A DNA stretch of 64,000 bases from Pyropia yezoensis (Eukaryota; Rhodophyta; Bangiophyceae; Bangiales; Bangiaceae). The notes under the pieces were generated by a model. It ran no database searches. It was not told the DNA's origin and worked only from the letters and a program-made list of their open reading frames with translations. The translations under genes and the position numbers were made by a program. Position 1 is the stretch's first letter; each line of letters begins with the position of its first letter. The stretch is from contig CM020618.1 of NCBI GenBank assembly GCA_009829735.1, positions 2,726,882 through 2,790,881 of the forward strand, read 5' to 3'. This document shows positions 42,041 to 53,396 of this stretch, piece after piece.

Positions 42041-45000
42041 TTAGAACGATGTGCGGTGAGAAGGCTCTGGTGGTTCCACCAACCTGTGGCCACCACCGTC
42101 TGGACCCATCAGGTCAGGCAGCTCGCCATCCAGGGGCATCCCGCTACCCGCAGCAACCGCGGCTCGAGCAGCCGCGAAGCCGTCCGCGTAGCCAACCTCG
42201 TAACCGCCTTCCTCGTCACCCGCTTCACTCCCGCCACCGCTCTCATGGAAGCTGTCCTTGGCGGCCTCAGCCGCTTCCAGGCGGCGGGCGTACATGCCCA
42301 GCGTCAGGACCACCAAAATCGACTGCCTCGACTCCCAGACGGGGAGAACAATCATGATGGAGGCCGCGATGACGCCCCACGCAATCGACAATATGGCGTA
42401 GAAGGCAAAGTAGGAGCGTGAGAAGACGCGCGCGGGCAGAGCTAACAGCGGCCAAACGACCACAATGAGCGCCGTAATGAGGACACCGAATCCCGCAACC
42501 CGCTTGAACGCCCTCTCGAGTGCTTCGGCCCGCTCGAAAGGGAGGAAGGCATTTGGGTCGTCCTCAATTAAAGGAATGCTCTGCGTCGACGACCAGTCGC
42601 AGTCGTCGGGGCGGACGAAGGAGATAAGCGTGCAAATCAGCCCGGATGACAGGATGCTCATCAAGTTGCCAGCAAGCATGACGTCGGTGTTGCCCGTAGT
42701 CTCTAGGTTGATGCCACCGTCGAGCGTCGCAGCGTAGCCCAGCCACGTGGACAGGCCCAGAACCAGACCGCCCAACGCACCGCCAACGGCGCCCACCCCA
42801 GATGCACGTCCCCAGGTAATGGAGAAAGCGACAGGAAACACCGCGGATCCGATGAGGACGCCCATTAGGCGGTAGAGATAATCGAGGGAGACTCCGATGT
42901 GGTTGAGGGCGATGCCGAGGCCGCCCATGAGCAGCCCAAACGTAAGAATGACCACACGAGACACAAAAATGACCTGAGGTCCGGAGCAGCGGGGGTTGAT
43001 ATGCGTCCTGTAAATGTCATAGGCTACACCTCAGGATGAAGCGGGAAACGGCACGACACGAGGGACGACACACACATCAGACCGAGAGTAGGCGCGAAAC
43101 AGTCAGCAACAGTACAGGGAAGCCGCCACCCCTCACCACTGCAGCGGGCCCCCACAATCCAGAGGCCGCACGACCGGTTCAGAGGCACAGATGGACACGT
43201 ACCCACAATGGAGCTGACAGCGATTTGCTCACTAGCCCCCGAGCTGGTTACCGCGAGGAAGGTCATGACAAGCACGACCGCGGATCCAGCACTGCCGAGA
43301 AAATGGCCAGCAGCAGCGGGCGGGACCAGACCGCGAGCGGCCTCCGCCGTCGTGACGGGCAGCGAGAGGGCAACCGCAGAGAGGCCCAGAGACGTTGCCA
43401 GCTGCCGAGGGAGGAAAGAGACGAGAGAAACGAGGACAAACAGAACCACGCAAGAAGCTCCAGCTCATTGTGAACGAAGGCGAGAGTCAGACTCGCAGTC
43501 CAGGGCGTACCCACCAAGAGCCCACAGACGCACGCTGTACCAGAGAGGCGGTGCTCAAAAGAGGAAAACGGATATTCACGCATGAGCGGGTCAAAGACAT
43601 ACCGTGACTGCGCATCATGCACAAAGAACGACACGACAGAGACATACAGCAAGGGGCACACAGAACCAATGCCAGCAACACAAGTTACACCAAGAAAAGA
43701 GTGGCACAGGAAGGATGGACGATGGCCACGCGCAAAAAGACACAAGAGAAGTTAGACCATCAACAACCAGCACACAAACTAGTCCAGCCACATGGCAGGC
43801 GGTAACAATGCAACTGGATGACAAACAAGCAGCCCAAAACGTACACCTGCAGCCAGAACCACACACGCAACAAGCAACGGGCAACCCCACAAACAAACCA
43901 GCAAGGATGAACAAACAAGAATCAAACGCGTCAGTCACCGCTACCCATGACGACCCCAGCGGCCAACGGAGGTAGCAACACCTGCCCGTCACGTGGGCGC
44001 AGACCGCGGCGGTAGGGCTCGACGAATTCGCCCACGTCTTGATCGGTCTCAAGCTCGGGGCAAAACACGCTAAAAAAAAAAAACAAGCGACAAAGACGTA
44101 CGGAATGGCAAACCAGCAGAGGCCACCCAGAAGAAAGCCCTTCCAGGACGCTGACGGCGTGGCGGCGATTGCAGACTGCCAGTAGCTCTGGTCAATGAAG
44201 ACCGTCGAAAAGTTGCCCACCAGGTTGATAAGGCCGAAAAAGAGGCCGTCCCGCGACTGTGGTAAAGACAAGCGAGAACCAACGGAGCAGACAGCCGGCG
44301 CACAGAGAACAACGTGGAAACCCAGAGACACATGAGAGGGGCGTTAGCAAGCACGGTCGCCGTAGGATAAGCTGCAGTCCATACGACCAGACCAAGAAGG
44401 CATGCGTCTGTACACAGAGCCATTAGCGCCGCTGGGCTTTACCCACACAAGTCCGGTACAACGTACCCAGAACGTAAGGTAAGAGCCGTCCAGGTTGTTT
44501 TCCACAGGTACGATCTTGCTCGCCCGCTGTAGCAGCAGCCACATTTTATCCGGGCTGCCAATGTCGCCGTGCTGCGTGAAGACAACAAATGAAAACGTGA
44601 CGAGGAAGAGCATAATCACGGCCGTGTTGAAGTATGACGCCACAAACGTGGCCCGGAGGCCTCCAGCCAGGGTGTACAAGATAACCCCGACGGGGATGAG
44701 GGCGGAAGCCAGGTCGAGGTTCACGCCCGTGAGCGCATTTACGACCGCCGCGCCCCCGAGCTGCAGCATTGACGTCACAATCACAGAGGTCGTCAACGCG
44801 AACACCAGAAAGACGGTGTGCGGCACGCGCCCCCACCGGGCTTGGATGATTTCTAGAAATGTGTGACTTGTCGGGGCGCGCAGCTTCACCAACACTGCAA
44901 GCATGCCAAACAGAATGACCTGGCTGTACCGTGTCAAAAGGAGCGATCAAAAAACATAGCGCTCATCCGACGGAATGGCAGGCCCCCAGAGCGGAAGGAG

Positions 45001-46041
45001 GCAAGAATACCGGTCAGTACCTGGCGCGGGACGTAGCTCCTCTGCACAGCCGTGAGCGGCGCGGCGACATAGCCACCTTCATACAGGACCGAGAACAAAC
45101 ATAGAGTCGCTAGAAACATACCATGATGCACCAGCTGCATACCAAAAGGGTCCAGACACGCCGTAGAGGTACGCTACGTTACTGCTCTGGACTGTCATGG
45201 GAATGCAACAAAAAGCCAATAAAAGCGCACAATAGGTCAACCCATAGCGGAGCGTCAGTGCATGCTCAGACACCGCTAGATGGGTACCAGCTCCCCCAGC
45301 AGCATCCACGAGACTGAAGCGCCGCTGTTGTATTGGCTGTCCCCGCACATCCCACCGCCGTCGGCGCGGCGGCAAGAAAAAAAAAGCAGACCCACGTACG
45401 CAATGTCGCTGACCACGTCCACTGCGAGACAATCACAGAGGCGGACAGGCCCGTTTTGACTGAGCGCCCAGCAGTGTTGAAGTACTCAGAGGTCATCACC
45501 TGGGCGGTTGGGATGGGGACCAGACGTCGAATGCGAGACGCGCGAAAACACAGGACACCACTTCCGGATGGGCAGGCAGTACAAATCAGTCCTCCCTTCT
45601 ACGGTTCGTACCCTCGTAGCAGACGGCGGCCGCCCCCCGCAGTCCAGCTGCCCAACACCCCTGCGCACCCGCGAAGCGCCTCCAACGCGTCAACCCCACA
45701 GCACCAAATGCCATACATTTCACCGCGGCCGACCCCCCCCTCGCCCCCCCCCAAACCGCCCACACCCCGCTCCCCCCCCACCAACGCACCGTCGAAAACA
45801 GGTACTGCTCTAGCGCGACGAGAAGCACCGTGAAGATGCCAAACGAGACGCCCAGCCCCACAATCACAAAGTATCCGGTCCATATGGCCAGCGGGTGAGT
45901 GGGGTTGCTCACGTCCCCAAAGAATGACTCGTTGCACTTATACTGCGGGAGATCCAGCTCGTTGCGCCACGGCGCCTCCGAGTCGCAGCCCTCGTGGGAA
46001 GGCAGGTTAAACCCGGGAATGGGGGCGGGCGACGTCGCCAT
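42041..46041 (-). CDS. DUR3: DUR3-type urea / sodium:solute symporter, seven exons
   Basis: This SSS-family transporter takes up urea (and in some species polyamines) at the plasma membrane with H+ or Na+. Exons by homology and splice sites: 46041-45790, 45499-45400, 45191-45122, 44923-44467, 44256-44098, 43401-43203, 43023-42041, giving 739 residues, close to the usual 680-730. Diagnostic DUR3 blocks: [25 protein letters not shown] split over the exon 1/2 region, [86 protein letters not shown], and [11 protein letters not shown] into the last exon. Junction phases agree throughout. The exon 5 donor must be GTCTTT (44097) rather than the better-looking GTACGT four bases earlier, which would break the frame. 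The C-terminal tail is acidic. TGTATGTAC lies 380 bp upstream of the start. Confidence 0.85.
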
Positions 46042-46420
46042 TTTTGCGCCAACACCTCCCGCGGCTGCACCCCGCCCGGCAGGATGGCCGCGAAAATGGC
46101 AGCGGCGAGGCCCAGTGGCGCCAGGTCAGCAGGCCGGCCACTGCAGCAGGGGGGGGGCAGAGGAAGGATGATGTGCGGGGGCGGGGCGGCGACCAACGCC
46201 TCCTCCACAGGCTCCTCAGCCAACGGGCACAACCCTAGCCGGACCACGTGCTCGCGCCCGTTGCTCAAGCAAGGCGGCAGCCAGACGCGCAAGACGGACG
46301 GGAGGGCGATGCAGCGGGGGGGCGTGGGCTAAAAGGCCAGGTCGCCTCGCGAGGCGACCCGCAGTACACACACCCTGACAGGCGCCACAGCCACCGTCGA
46401 CGGACTGCGAACGGCACCCG

Positions 46421-46429
46421 TGTATGTAC
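46421..46429. promoter_or_regulatory. TGTATGTAC motif upstream of DUR3
   Basis: An exact copy of the 9-mer seen twice upstream of the globin gene and once at 32419, here 380 bp upstream of the transporter ATG. Confidence 0.3.
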
Positions 46430-48199
46430 GCTTGCCAGCCAGCGCAAATACCGCCGCGCACGACGGACGGCAGCGATGGGCAGCACCCTCACCGGACTTT
46501 GCAGCCGCGGCACGGGAAACCGTGTCTGTCAACCGCACCGCTCGCCGAGGGTGGGTGCCAACCTCCAGAGGCGCCAGCCCGGACCGAACTGCCCACACCC
46601 CCACCCCCACAAGCAATCCCACCGCGCAGCCACGTAGTCGGTACGTGGGCGCGGCTCGCGGACGCCCAGCCTTGCCCTCACCACACACGTGCAAGGCGGT
46701 TCTGTACGCTGTGCCCACCGTCCACCGAACCGACTCGGTCGCCGCCCCGCCCCGCGGCTCTTCCCAAACCTGCCTCACCGAGCAGAGGTAAGGAGGGGGC
46801 CGGGGGTGGGCCCACACAATCCGCGGCACCAGCGCACGAGCGCTTGGGCAGAGGGTAGAACGACACGCGGCCGACAGGCGGGGCGTACAGCCACACGGGG
46901 TAGCCCCCCGTTGGTGGCCGAGACGCACCGGAAGGAGGGAAGGGCAGACAAAGTGTGTCCGAGACGGCGGGCCGCCACCGCCCAACCGCGAGGACGGCAC
47001 CCACTGAGGGGGGGGGGGGGTGGGGAAGGGGAGCGCCGGAGTGAGGCACTCCCGCAGCACCTGCCACGAGCGCGCGCGCGAAGGGGGGGAAAGGGGCAAC
47101 ACGGGGCGGCCGGGTCCAGGCGACGTAAAAGACGTCCAGGCAAGGCAGAGAAAAACTCCGACTGGCCCCGATGCAGATTCCCCCCACAGTCTGTGCGGCG
47201 ACGCCGCGGCGGCGGCGGTCGCAGCGGCTGCGGCGGAGGGAAGGCGGCAGCGGCGTCGTTGGCGGCAGTCGCGTAGCGGCCGCCACGGTCCGCTGGTGGG
47301 CCCCCCCGGCGCAACCACCCCCCTCGCTTCCCTCCCAGCGCGAGCCGTGGTGATGTGCACCGGCCACCGCACCGCCTCGACGCCCCCCCAGCACCCCAAT
47401 ACGCACGCGCGAGACGAGCCGCGTCAGGCGCCGCGAGCGGGCGCGTGGGAGGGAGCGGGGGAGGACGCGCCGGCCAACCGGCCAGGGGGCGCGGTGGAAA
47501 CGGGCGGTCTCGGAGTCAACCAAAGCTGGCTTGCCGCAGCGCGGCTGCCAAGGGGCACTGGATGAAACCAATCCTGGAGGTGAGTGGTCTTCAGGTTGAC
47601 ACCTGATAGGGAGGTCGCCTCGCGCACAGGCGCGGACACCGCGGCGGTGTGCAGCACTTGGATACGTGACAGGTCCCGTTGGGCCCGGGAGCACGGGCAA
47701 ACAGGCGCGTTGGCCACCAACTTGGGCCGGAAATGGAGTGGGCGCCCACGCGCTTTGCGCCAGTGTTTCTGCCGCGTGGGTGGTGCCAGCCCGGCTGGCC
47801 AGCGTCGCGGTCACGCGCGCGGGTGGCCGCACTGAACGGGGGCCGCGCAATCCCCCATTGGGTCGATCAGGAGAGTAGAGACCTGCGGAGCTCCCACCAG
47901 GCCCTCTTGTTCTGTGGCGTGTGTGCCGCGCCGCCAGGGGGTCATGCCAACGCCACTCCTAGGCATCTCTCGCAGCTGCGCGATCGCGGTGGGTGCAGTA
48001 CGATCGACAGGGAATTCACGGGACCGAGCGCGCAGCCACCGAGTGCGGCCACCCACCCAGCGGCGTTGCCCGACGAGCAACCAATTGCTCCCCTTGGCCG
48101 AGGTTGTTCTGCACACCGTCGCAAAAAAGTGTCGGAGAACTGCCGCGTGACAACACCGTAAGGACCCACAAACTTGTTTTCCCACACAGAGGCACTTAA

Positions 48200-49580
48200 T
48201 TGGACGCCTTGGATTGTGCAGCTCCCTGGTCGAGCGACGATGTGTGACTTGTCCAGAAAAACCAAATCGTATCGCGAGCGGTATTCGTTTTGCTGCTGAT
48301 GGAGGCTACTCTGGTCCCGAGTACTACGGCGTTGACATTTTTTCTGGACCAGTATTTCTGGTCGGGCTTCTGGAACAGAATGAGTCTTCTATAGTAAGCC
48401 GCCACACATGTACCGAGTATTATTTATTCCATTCAATACGCCAAGCCGTGTTCTTTTCCCAGGATCAGTAGACGCAGCTTGACGAGCTCTTGCTTTGAAT
48501 GCTTCTTCTGCTGCACCTTTTTCACTTGACTGTCTCCCTCAGGGTCTTTTCCGTGGCAATGTAGCTGTCACTTTGGCTTCCGTGGACATGCGGGAAATGG
48601 CGAGTAGTGAAATAATCGGAAAGATTGCTTCTCAACGCAGTGCTTGACATAACCGCACTGGAACTCGCAACGTTGACACCAGTCCGGAAGATATTGCGTC
48701 AGTTGGTACCATGGGACTCTGCATTGACAGTTTCCTTCAGCGCTGAAGGTTAAAGCCCGTTCGAAATGTCGTGAGCTGCGACCTCTTCAGCTACTTTTGC
48801 GGGTATCAGGCCAGGCAGGCACTAGCGCAACTGACTGAGGCTGCCGCAAAGATCACGCACTCTTCGATGAACGTGAATATATTAATAAATAGTATATGTC
48901 AATTTAGAACTGCAATCAGACCGGGGGCAGTCGCAGCAGCTGACAACGGAACGCAAAATAAGATAGCGACAGCCTCCTTGGCTCGTACATTATTTGTAGG
49001 TCGGGGACTCCGAGCTGTGCTTCCGATAGACAAGGTAAGAAACAGGTTTGCATTACACGGTTGAAGTATTAGTGTGTCTGTGGCGCTGTACTATAGAAGA
49101 CCCATTTTTTGACGCTACCGAGTTTCTCACTTTCTTCTGGCAGTCGATGTTGGTCGACTTATAGTGGAAACGTGCACCATAGATATATTCTCTCGGTGTT
49201 GCGGATTGAGCATTTCTTGAAACACTGTTTTCAGGCTATGTGTTCGGTTCTATTCCATTATCATCATGATGAGCCTGAGAGTTGGACGGCAAGTTCCTAT
49301 TCTGAGCTGTCGATCTCAATTTCCAGGAAGAGCGGACAAAATGCTGTGTGCCACTTTTGCCTTGGCTGCGCCAGTGCCCCTTAGAGCACGCCCTTCAACA
49401 GCAAACCCCAACCGAATATGTACACGTGGTAGAAAATTGCCCCCCAAACCACCCCAGTATGACACAAATGTGGTCGATTCGGCAATGAACGGGTTGGTCG
49501 GGTGCCTGTAGCAACACTGAGACCCCAAGACTATTGCAAGCGTTTTGAATTCATTTACCCGACCGACGGTAACTCCTTGT
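48200..49580. other. Compositionally distinct, AT-richer segment
   Basis: GC content drops sharply and the G/C runs vanish. The segment includes an AT-rich patch (48870-48900) with TATTAATAAATAG. Stops are frequent in all frames and no protein motif is visible. It may be an old, decayed insertion or a relaxed intergenic island. Confidence 0.4.
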
Positions 49581-49594
49581 CGATTGAGATTCAG

Positions 49595-49665
49595 GAATGG
49601 GGGTTGGTCTTGGTCCCGCCCCATATGTTTCAGAAATGGGGGAGGACCAAGACCATTCCCCATTC
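49595..49665. other. Inverted repeat, 22-bp arms
   Basis: Arms at 49595-49616 and 49644-49665 are complementary with two mismatches, separated by 27 bp; the core is GGTCTTGGTCC / GGACCAAGACC. As RNA it would fold into a stable stem-loop. It lies 850 bp upstream of the transposase remnant. Confidence 0.7.
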
Positions 49666-50514
49666 TCGAGGCCCTCTGGCAGGCGATCTGGAGAGTCCGT
49701 AGCGTGCCGCGTGGCAATTTTCTGAATACCATTCTAGACGTAGACGATCGCGTCCGCGTCGCCCGACGATCGCCTCCCGACTGGCGCTTGATGCGCCCCG
49801 CCGTCGGCTTTCTGAAGTGATATCGCCCTCGTGTGCCGAAGCGCATGCCGGCTATCCCGACGGGACGTGGTTGATGCCGGCGGCAATCCACACCGCGGTC
49901 TCATGACAACACGTGCGTGCTTTGTTTCCATCCCCCCTGCGATTGTTGATTTCCGGCAGCGATAGCGAAAGCGCCCCCCCCTCCAGAACTGCGTGGAATG
50001 GGCACCTGGCGTGGAGGGGCGGCGGCCCCACAGTGATTGCCGCCCGCTGATTGGGTGAATTGATGCGGGCGGGAAAGCCTCGGAACGGCCGCCGAGCCCC
50101 CTCCCCCTGCCAACAGTGTTTTCTTGCTGGTGGCGGATGAGCGTGCGGGGGCCCGACCGCATCGCGCCCCTGTGGCGACTGGATGAGGGGGGAGGACAGG
50201 GGGCACAGCGTTTGCCCGATTTCTTGCCCTTGATTGGCCGACGCGAAGATAGGAATTTGCCCGCGTGCTCTGGCCACCCGACCGCCTTCTGCAAGCATGT
50301 TTTGGGGGGTTGGGGGGGGGGGGGCGCGGCGTGTCCGTTGCGACACTGGCCGTGGGGCCGATTCCTGGGGGGGTGGCCAACCACGCCAACCGCCGTCGCC
50401 ACCGCCGCCACGCTCATCGTCGTCGTCGTCACGCCCACCATCGTCGTCACCCGCGTCCCTACGCCCGCCATTAGCTCCTTCCCCCCCCGCCAATAGACCT
50501 GTGTACCCGCCGGC

Positions 50515-51983
50515 ATGGAGGAGGAGCTTGATCTGGACGTTTGCGTGCTGATGCGGGACCAGGAGGACATTGAGGCGGCCTCGGCCGTTGCTGCCCACCT
50601 TTCCGTTCTGCGGCGTTATCGCCGCCGTGTGCGCGCGACCCACCGTGGGAAGCGGCTCAGGTACCGCGGATCTGCGCGGGGCCGGCAGAACAAGCCACGG
50701 GACTTTGCGTTTGGCATGTTTTGTATCTTACGTGACTATTTTCGTGTGAATGGTTCCCCCCCTGTGTACTCCGAGGCCGATTTTGAGCGTCGCTTTCGCG
50801 TCCCTCGCGCTGTGTTTGTCCGCGTGTATCGAGCTTTGAAGGACCCGCCGTGATGGGCGCAGAAGGTCAACGCAACCGGCCAACTGCAGGCCCACCCGCT
50901 GCAGAAGCTAGTTGCCGCTTTTCGAGTGCTGGGGTATGGGAAGCCACTGACCGTGCCGATGAGTACTGCCGCATTTCCTCCACCACGATCGAGATTGCTG
51001 TGAAGAAGCTGGTTGTTTTTATTGGTAATGAGTTTGGAGGCGAGTACCTGCGCCCACCCAACGATGCCGAGCTGGACGCGCTGCTGAAGAGGAACGCGGA
51101 GAGGGGCATGCCGGGCTGCATTGGATCGCTGGACTGTTCCCAGTGGGAGTGGAAGAACTGTCCGAAGGGGCAGGCTGGGCTGTACCAGAACAGGAAGGGG
51201 CGCCCGGCAGTTGTCATGGAGACCGTTTGTGACGAGGACCTGGATATCTGGCACCTGTTTGTCGGCTGCCCGGGCAGTATGAGTGACCTCAATGTTATGC
51301 AGCAGTCTCCGCTCTACCAGGATATCACTGCGGGGGATTGGCCGCCCCGTAGCAAGCCCTTCACTATCAATGGCCATACGCGCACGCTTCCCTATTACCT
51401 GGTTGACGGCATTTACCCGCACTACGCCTTCTACATTTGCTCGTATGGACGGGCTGTAACAGACAAGCAGAAGACCTTCAATCGCCTCCAGGAGGCGCTG
51501 CGTAAGGACGTTGAGCGAATTTATGCGGTACTGACCTCTCGCTTTCACATCGCCCTCCACCCGGCCAGGTACGCCAAGGTCACAACCATCTGTTCTGTGG
51601 CCAAGGCGGTTGCTATCTTGCACAACATGGTGACTCAGGTGCGTCGGGGGGGGTATCTGGCCAAGCAGCGGCGGGACTTCGCTGTTGCTGTTGCTGAAGA
51701 GACGTCGGACTCTGGTTCTTTGAGTGAGTCTGGTGGCTCTGCCGCCGGGAGTGGTGCACCTGGCAGTAGGCGGGGGGGAGGTCCACTTGGAGGACACTGT
51801 CCCACCGCTGGCGAGGCAGGCCCAGACATCATGCCCATTGCCCAGGCGGCACCCAACGCGTTTGTACGAGCTATGATGGCCTGGAAGGAGGTCCGAAGTG
51901 CTAAGGAGCACGTCGCGCTGCGTAACGACCTCGCCGAGCACATCTACCGCGACCGGGGGGAGCTGCTGGAGCCGTACCTGTGA
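50515..51983 (+). pseudogene. PIF/Harbinger (IS5-like DDE) transposase, decayed
   Basis: The first part (50515-50850) encodes a Harbinger N-terminus: a basic region, then SEADFERRFRVPRAVFVRVYRAL. An in-frame TGA at 50851-50853 interrupts it, but the same frame continues with transposase sequence (NATGQLQAHPLQKLVAAFRV) to about 50950. There a frameshift moves the reading to the frame ending at 51983. That part holds the catalytic core: GSLDCSQWEW (Asp), YYLVDGIYP (Asp) and, 36 residues after it, RKDVERIYAVL (Glu), with the family-typical CPGSMSDLNV between. The C-terminus is Ser/Gly-rich. Two lesions make this copy inactive, while the DDE residues survive. I could not find convincing terminal inverted repeats or the Myb-like partner ORF. 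Confidence 0.85.
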
Positions 51984-52691
51984 GGGAGTCCGCCAAGCTG
52001 AGAGTGTAGTCGTCATCTAAGGTTTTTTTTTCCCCGTTCAGCAGGGTTTTTTTTTTTCCTTGGACACGATTGTCTCTTGCTCTTGCGTATAACAACAATG
52101 GACGCAACTGTGAAGCCGTCCGAAGCGGGAGAAGAGGGCGGGGAACTCGGTGGGGGGAGGGGGTGGAGCGTAGCAACTGGCTACGCGCAGGGAGGGTGTG
52201 TCCAGCAGCGGAGAGGGGGGGAGGGTGTCCGGAAATTGGAGGCGTGCAGGGGGAGGACTGCGCTGGGTGTGATGGCGTAAAAGAAGTGCCAGTCGGGGAT
52301 GGGTTGCGCGCGCGTGCGGTGGTGCGAGCAAGTGGGTGGGGGGGGGGGGCATGCGCCCAGACCTGCGGTGGTGGCCGCGTTCACCCGCGACAGGCACAGC
52401 GGCGCCGCCGGCCACAGTCGGCCGGAGCTGAGGGGAAAGTGCTGACGGGTGGTGGGATTGAAAGGCGGCACAACTCTGTGCCGCTCGCTGGACGCCGCCA
52501 TCCGCAGCGGCGGTGGCGGCGGTGGTTGCGGCGGCGCGAGCCTCTGCGGCGGCTGCTGGGGTTGGTCGCTGGGTAGCTGAGAGGATAGGTGGGTAGAGGA
52601 GTGGGAAGGGGGCTGTAGCATCCCTGGCCCCGACTTGGCGCCGACCCGGGACTACAACCAGAGGGCACCAGGTGCCAGAACACGCCCGCCG
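51984..52691. other. Intergenic between transposase remnant and E5
   Basis: GC-rich with short T-runs just after the transposase stop (52023-52060). No gene or terminal repeat was identified. The last bases before the E5 LTR are GCCCGCCG. Confidence 0.5.
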
Positions 52692-53184
52692 TGTGGTGAT
52701 GGTTGGCGGCCGTGGCCCGTGCCCGGCACTGGGATGCGGTGGACTACGCTATCCACACGTGAGAGAGGGATTTCTGATGGGTTTTTGCATACTTGTGAGG
52801 GACTTGATTTGAGAGAATTTGAGTGTGAGATTAGTGAGTGGGAATAGAATTAGTAGTGATAGTGGCCCCCGACCTGACGAGGTTAGACTCGGGTCGGGGC
52901 CACTCGGGGTTATGGGGGGGCTACCTGGCCAACGTGCCGAGGCTCCCCCAGATGCACGTTAAGAGGGACAGCGAGGCGCCCTTGGCCCGCGCCCTCAGGA
53001 AAAAGACAACTGCGCGTTTGCTTTCCTCTTCCCCGTGTGCACTACCGTGCGTATCTGTTTGCTCTGCGAGCAGGCACGTGAGGCAACAGGCATACCATTC
53101 TCGTAGTTCCCCTTTCTGTGTTACCTGTCCCTTTCCCCCGAGGGATATTGACACGTGTCTGAGAGGATCGAGTTTTACACCACA
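52692..53184 (+). repeat. 5' LTR of element E5 (about 493 bp)
   Basis: Ends are TGTGGT and ACCACA, perfect 6-bp inverted termini, directly followed (after 4 bp) by the primer-binding site. The matching 3' LTR is not in the window, so the left edge rests on terminal complementarity only. Confidence 0.6.
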
Positions 53185-53188
53185 TATT

Positions 53189-53205
53189 TGGTGGAGCAGC
53201 AGGGG
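53189..53205 (+). promoter_or_regulatory. Primer-binding site of E5
   Basis: TGGTGGAGCAGCAGGGG, four bases after the LTR, identical to the sites of E1 and E2 although the adjoining LTRs are unrelated. Confidence 0.8.
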
Positions 53206-53396
53206 ATGATTGGAGTGTTTGAGAAGAGACATTTGGGAGCAGCGGTTGGGTTGTTCCTGTTCTTTCTTTTTCTGTGGTTTGGGAATTATTTGCACCCGTT
53301 CACGGGAATCCCATTCCTGGCTCTCCAACCCCTCTCTTGTGGTCGGGCGATCTTTGGACACGCAGGCAACTGGACTGTGGCTGTCAAGAGACCAAC

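Larger units (their letters stand above)
46042..50514. other. 4.5 kb intergenic; no gene recognised
   Basis: The stretch 46.0-48.1 kb is GC-rich, with long ORFs on both strands that look like chance translation (Arg/Pro/Ala-rich, no motif). From 48.2 to 49.6 kb the composition falls to near 50% GC. From 49.7 kb GC rises again toward the transposase. A strong hairpin lies at 49595-49665. I found no tRNA or rRNA. Confidence 0.5.

Noticed and set aside
43263..44331. ORFs reading across DUR3 exons and introns
   Set aside because: They combine true exon pieces with intron translation; replaced by the spliced model.
46678..47850. 390-codon minus-strand ORF upstream of DUR3
   Set aside because: Arg/Pro/Ala-rich with no ordered segment or motif; overlapping plus-strand ORFs look the same. 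GC-driven chance frame.
52665..52677. GGCACCAGGTGCC palindrome as a transposon end
   Set aside because: It lies 15 bp outside the E5 LTR and has no partner copy; probably chance.
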